The notes under the pieces are model-generated. The model was not told the DNA's origin, did no database searches, and saw only the letters and a program-made list of their open reading frames with translations. 9,573 nucleotides of DNA from Akkermansiaceae bacterium (lineage in GTDB: Bacteria > Verrucomicrobiota > Verrucomicrobiia > Verrucomicrobiales > Akkermansiaceae): contig JABHEX010000086.1 in assembly GCA_018676385.1 (NCBI GenBank), positions 1 through 9,573 of the forward strand, written 5' to 3'. The position numbers were made by a program, and so were the translations under genes. This document shows positions 7,416 through 9,573 of the stretch, in pieces. How positions within the stretch are numbered: position 1 is the first letter of the stretch; each line of letters opens with the position of its first letter.

Positions 7416-7999
7416 TGTTTACTGGACTGATAGAAGCTACAGGCACTGTGCTCTCCATTGAGTTACGCGGTGATCAGGCGTGTTTGGTAGTTGCAGTTCC
7501 ATTTGCCGGCGAGCTGACTGATGGTGAATCGGTGGCAGTAAATGGCTGTTGCTTAACCGTTACGGAGTCTGATGAAAATTCTGCTAGTTTTGATGTGCTT
7601 AAGCAAACGCTGGATGTCACTTCGCTTGGTAGTCTCTCCAAAGGGTCGCTCGTCAATCTCGAGCGTGCCATGCGCGCAGACGGTCGCTTCGGTGGTCATT
7701 TTGTTCAAGGTCATGTTGATGCTACCGGGGAGATTCTTGATTTTTCAGAGCATGGGCAAGATCATCGACTAGAGATAGCGTTACCTGAGGGTATTCACCG
7801 GCTCTGTATCGACAAAGGATCGCTCGCGATTGATGGTATTTCGCTCACCATCGCTGATTTGTTAGAAGGCTCTGCGGTTTTCTGGATCATTCCTCATACG
7901 ATCGAGATGACGAATCTTCAGCAGGCTGCAAAAGGCAAAACGGTCAACCTCGAGGCCGATGTGATTGCTAAGCATGTGGCGAAGCTCGTGGGGAAGTAG
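7415..7999 (+). CDS. ribE: Riboflavin synthase, alpha chain type
   Basis: This enzyme makes riboflavin and a pyrimidinedione from two molecules of 6,7-dimethyl-8-ribityllumazine, the last step of vitamin B2 synthesis, in the cytoplasm. The protein is 194 residues, close to the usual length, and complete. It shows the two repeated lumazine-binding barrels. The first starts MFTGLIEATGTV and has VNGCCLTV (42-49). The second starts after GGHFVQGHVDATG (93-105) and has IDGISLTI (139-146). The C-terminus carries IIPHTIEMTNL (158-168) and NLEADVIAKHVAKL (178-191), both typical. The ATG overlaps the antiporter stop (TAATG at 7413-7417), so translation is probably coupled to it. No FMN riboswitch is possible directly upstream because that sequence is coding. 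No other riboflavin gene is present in the window. Some groups call this gene ribC or ribE. Confidence 0.96.
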   Translation: MFTGLIEATGTVLSIELRGDQACLVVAVPFAGELTDGESVAVNGCCLTVTESDENSASFDVLKQTLDVTSLGSLSKGSLVNLERAMRADGRFGGHFVQGHVDATGEILDFSEHGQDHRLEIALPEGIHRLCIDKGSLAIDGISLTIADLLEGSAVFWIIPHTIEMTNLQQAAKGKTVNLEADVIAKHVAKLVGK

Positions 8000-8022
8000 G
8001 ACAGCTCACAGCGCCGTCCTAC
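7996..8022. terminator. Hairpin in the convergent junction between riboflavin synthase and the DUF1501 gene
   Basis: A perfect 7-base stem pairs GTAGGAC (7996-8002) with GTCCTAC (8016-8022), with a short inner GCT/AGC pair in the loop. The left arm contains the riboflavin synthase stop codon (7997-7999), and the right arm ends one base before the DUF1501 stop. No T tract follows on either strand. The position fits a shared transcription end, but an intrinsic terminator is not proven. Confidence 0.4.
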
Positions 8023-8023
8023 G

Positions 8024-9460
8024 TTACACCAATAAATCATTCACCACGTGGCCATGCACATCGGTGAGGCGATAGTATCGGCCTTGGTGGCGGAATGTTA
8101 GGCGTTCGTGGTCTATTCCTAACTGGTGCATTAAAGTTGCGTGGAGATCGTGCACGGTGACCTCATCTTTAACCGAGGAATAGCAGAAGTCATCGGTCTC
8201 GCCGTGAATGAGTCCAGGTTTAAATCCGCCGCCAGCGACGAGTGTGGTAAAGCAATTGGCGTGGTGGTCCCGACCATAGGATTTTTTTACTTTTCCGTCT
8301 TGGCTGAAGGTGGTTCTACCGAACTCGCCACCCCATATGACGATGGTGTCATCAAGAAGGCCGCGTTGTTTGAGGTCAAGAATCAGGGCGGCGCTTGCTT
8401 GGTCGGTTTCCTTGCATCGTTTGGGGAGATGGTTTGGAAGATTGAAGTGGTGGTCCCATCCGGAGTGGAATAGCTGGACGAAGCGGACATCGCGCTCGGC
8501 GAGCCGGCGAGCCATCAGGCAATTGAAGGCAAAGGTGCCTGGTTTACGTGCGTCCTCACCGTAGAGCTTATAGGTTGACTCTGGTTCATCTGAGAGATCG
8601 GATAATTCAGGCACTGAGCTTTGTAGTCGGAATGCCATCTCATACTGCGCGATGCGTGTGGCTACTGCTGGATCGGCGCTACGAGTCAGCTCTTCTTCGT
8701 TAATCTGATTGATTACGTCGAGTATACGGCGACGGTCGGCGATGGGTTTCTCTGCTGGGTCGTTGAGATAAAGAACAGGCTCGTTGCCGGAGCGAAACCG
8801 TACACCAGCGTGTTTGCCTGACAGGAAACCGGTGCCCCAAAGCCGGTTGTTGAGTGGTTGCATGTTGCCGAGGTCACCCCGGGAAACGAGTACGACAAAC
8901 TCGGGAAGGTTTTTGTTCATGGTTCCTAATCCGTAGCTGAGCCATGAGCCGATTGATGGTCTGCCGGGTAGGTTGTGCCCGGTCTGCATGAAGGTCATCG
9001 CGGGGTCGTGATTGACCGGTGTGGTGCTGGTGCTGCGGATGGTGCAGAACTCATCGGTGATTTTGCTTAGGTGTGGGAGTAGCTCACTCATCCAAGCACC
9101 GTTATTTCCGTGTTGGGAAAATTTGTATTTGCTATCGATGATCGGGTGAATTTTGTGCTTATCGTTAAACCCTGTTAGGCGGCCGCTTTTTTTGACTAGT
9201 TCGAAGATATCTTTACCATGGTATTTTTTCAGCGCTGGTTTGGGGTCGAAGAGGTCGACCTGTGACGGGCCGCCCGACTGGAACAGGTAGATAACACGTT
9301 TGGCACGTGGCCGGTGGTGGGATTGGAGTTGGCCTTGCGTGCTGGAATTACCATGAGCAGCCTGCATACCTGCCAGTGCCATGCCCCCTAGGCCTGCTGT
9401 GCCGAGCTTGAGCATCCGTCGGCGATCCATGTTGTGTAGTGTTGTTTGAATTTCATCCAT
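8024..9460 (-). CDS. DUF1501 domain protein with Tat signal, sulfatase/alkaline phosphatase-like fold family
   Basis: A 478-residue protein whose N-terminus carries a twin-arginine signal, RRRMLKLGTAGLGG (13-26), ending in a small-residue stretch near AAHG; it is predicted to be exported folded. The rest matches DUF1501 (Pfam PF07394): LFQSGGPSQVDLFDPKP (59-75), FHSGWDHH (331-338), GGEFGRT (377-383), GRDHHANCFT (396-405) and a C-terminal HDLHATLMHQLGID (437-450). The family is related to sulfatases and alkaline phosphatases, and several His/Asp residues could bind metal, but no enzyme activity is established for it as far as I know. The gene follows a DUF1553 gene after three bases, a pairing repeated in Planctomycetota and Verrucomicrobiota genomes. 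Alternative start Met11 (9430) would give a more usual Tat N-region; ATG 9460 is kept because it sits directly after the upstream stop. Confidence 0.93.
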   Translation of the reverse strand: MDEIQTTLHNMDRRRMLKLGTAGLGGMALAGMQAAHGNSSTQGQLQSHHRPRAKRVIYLFQSGGPSQVDLFDPKPALKKYHGKDIFELVKKSGRLTGFNDKHKIHPIIDSKYKFSQHGNNGAWMSELLPHLSKITDEFCTIRSTSTTPVNHDPAMTFMQTGHNLPGRPSIGSWLSYGLGTMNKNLPEFVVLVSRGDLGNMQPLNNRLWGTGFLSGKHAGVRFRSGNEPVLYLNDPAEKPIADRRRILDVINQINEEELTRSADPAVATRIAQYEMAFRLQSSVPELSDLSDEPESTYKLYGEDARKPGTFAFNCLMARRLAERDVRFVQLFHSGWDHHFNLPNHLPKRCKETDQASAALILDLKQRGLLDDTIVIWGGEFGRTTFSQDGKVKKSYGRDHHANCFTTLVAGGGFKPGLIHGETDDFCYSSVKDEVTVHDLHATLMHQLGIDHERLTFRHQGRYYRLTDVHGHVVNDLLV

Positions 9461-9463
9461 GGT

Positions 9464-9573
9464 TTATTTGCGGGTAACAGTTTCGCTGAGGTTCATAATT
9501 GCTAGGCAAATGTCGGTGAGAGCTGCGAGCTGGGGCCGATCGATAGATATTTCGGTCGAGGAACTGCCGATTG
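9464..9573 (-). CDS. C-terminal end of a DUF1553 (PSD1-type) protein, cut by window edge
   Basis: Only the last 35 residues are inside the window, read on the minus strand to a TAA at 9464-9466. The ending, with RPQLAALTDICLAIMNLSE near residues 12-30 of the visible part, resembles the end of DUF1553 proteins, whose last lines usually read like ALxxxCxxLLNxNEF. The following DUF1501 gene begins three bases after the stop, which is the normal order for this pair and implies one transcript. DUF1553 proteins are usually large and often fused to DUF1549 and a cytochrome c-like domain; none of that can be seen here. The call rests on a short tail plus context. Confidence 0.68.
   Translation of the reverse strand, partial: IGSSSTEISIDRPQLAALTDICLAIMNLSETVTRK

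Noticed and set aside
8141..8564. Plus-strand open frames of 110 and 84 codons.
   Set aside because: Antisense to the DUF1501 coding sequence, whose conserved motifs cover this region.
1..9573. Mobile element, CRISPR, defence island, biosynthetic cluster or toxin–antitoxin system.
   Set aside because: No transposase, integrase, direct-repeat array, tRNA-flanked boundary or recognisable defence or biosynthetic gene set was found; each gene has a plausible ordinary family.

Overview
The window looks like chromosomal DNA of a Planctomycetes–Verrucomicrobia–Chlamydiae-group bacterium, most likely a moderate-GC member of Verrucomicrobiota. This is an inference. It rests on a DUF1553-then-DUF1501 gene pair at the right edge, which is a hallmark of Planctomycetota and Verrucomicrobiota. 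An ECF sigma factor followed by a membrane-anchored YfbK-type von Willebrand A protein, and an unusual Na+/H+ antiporter-type permease, point the same way. No tRNA, rRNA, CRISPR array, insertion sequence or phage gene was seen. The DNA is densely coding; the longest stretch without a gene is about 106 bases.

Layout from left to right. (1) Minus strand: the first 553 codons of priA, the replication-restart helicase, running off the left edge. (2) A 106-base divergent intergenic region. (3) Plus strand: an ECF sigma factor, then 22 bases later a single-pass membrane protein with a YfbK-type VWA domain. These probably form one transcription unit. (4) Minus strand: a two-domain phospholipase D / cardiolipin synthase-like enzyme, convergent with the VWA gene; a hairpin fills the junction. 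(5) Plus strand, divergent from the phospholipase D gene: an Na+/H+ antiporter-like permease with a signal peptide. Its stop codon overlaps by one base the start of riboflavin synthase. (6) Minus strand, convergent with riboflavin synthase: a Tat-exported DUF1501 protein. Upstream of it, three bases away, lies the C-terminal end of a DUF1553 protein cut by the right edge.

How the genes fit together: priA and riboflavin synthase are housekeeping genes. The sigma factor and VWA protein look like a signalling pair in which the membrane protein could control the sigma factor. The phospholipase D and antiporter genes are envelope functions. The DUF1553/DUF1501 pair belongs to an exported system of unproven role. 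I found no clearly new multi-gene system. The observations most worth a second look are the sigma/VWA pair and an aspartate-rich, calcium-loop-like insertion in the antiporter.
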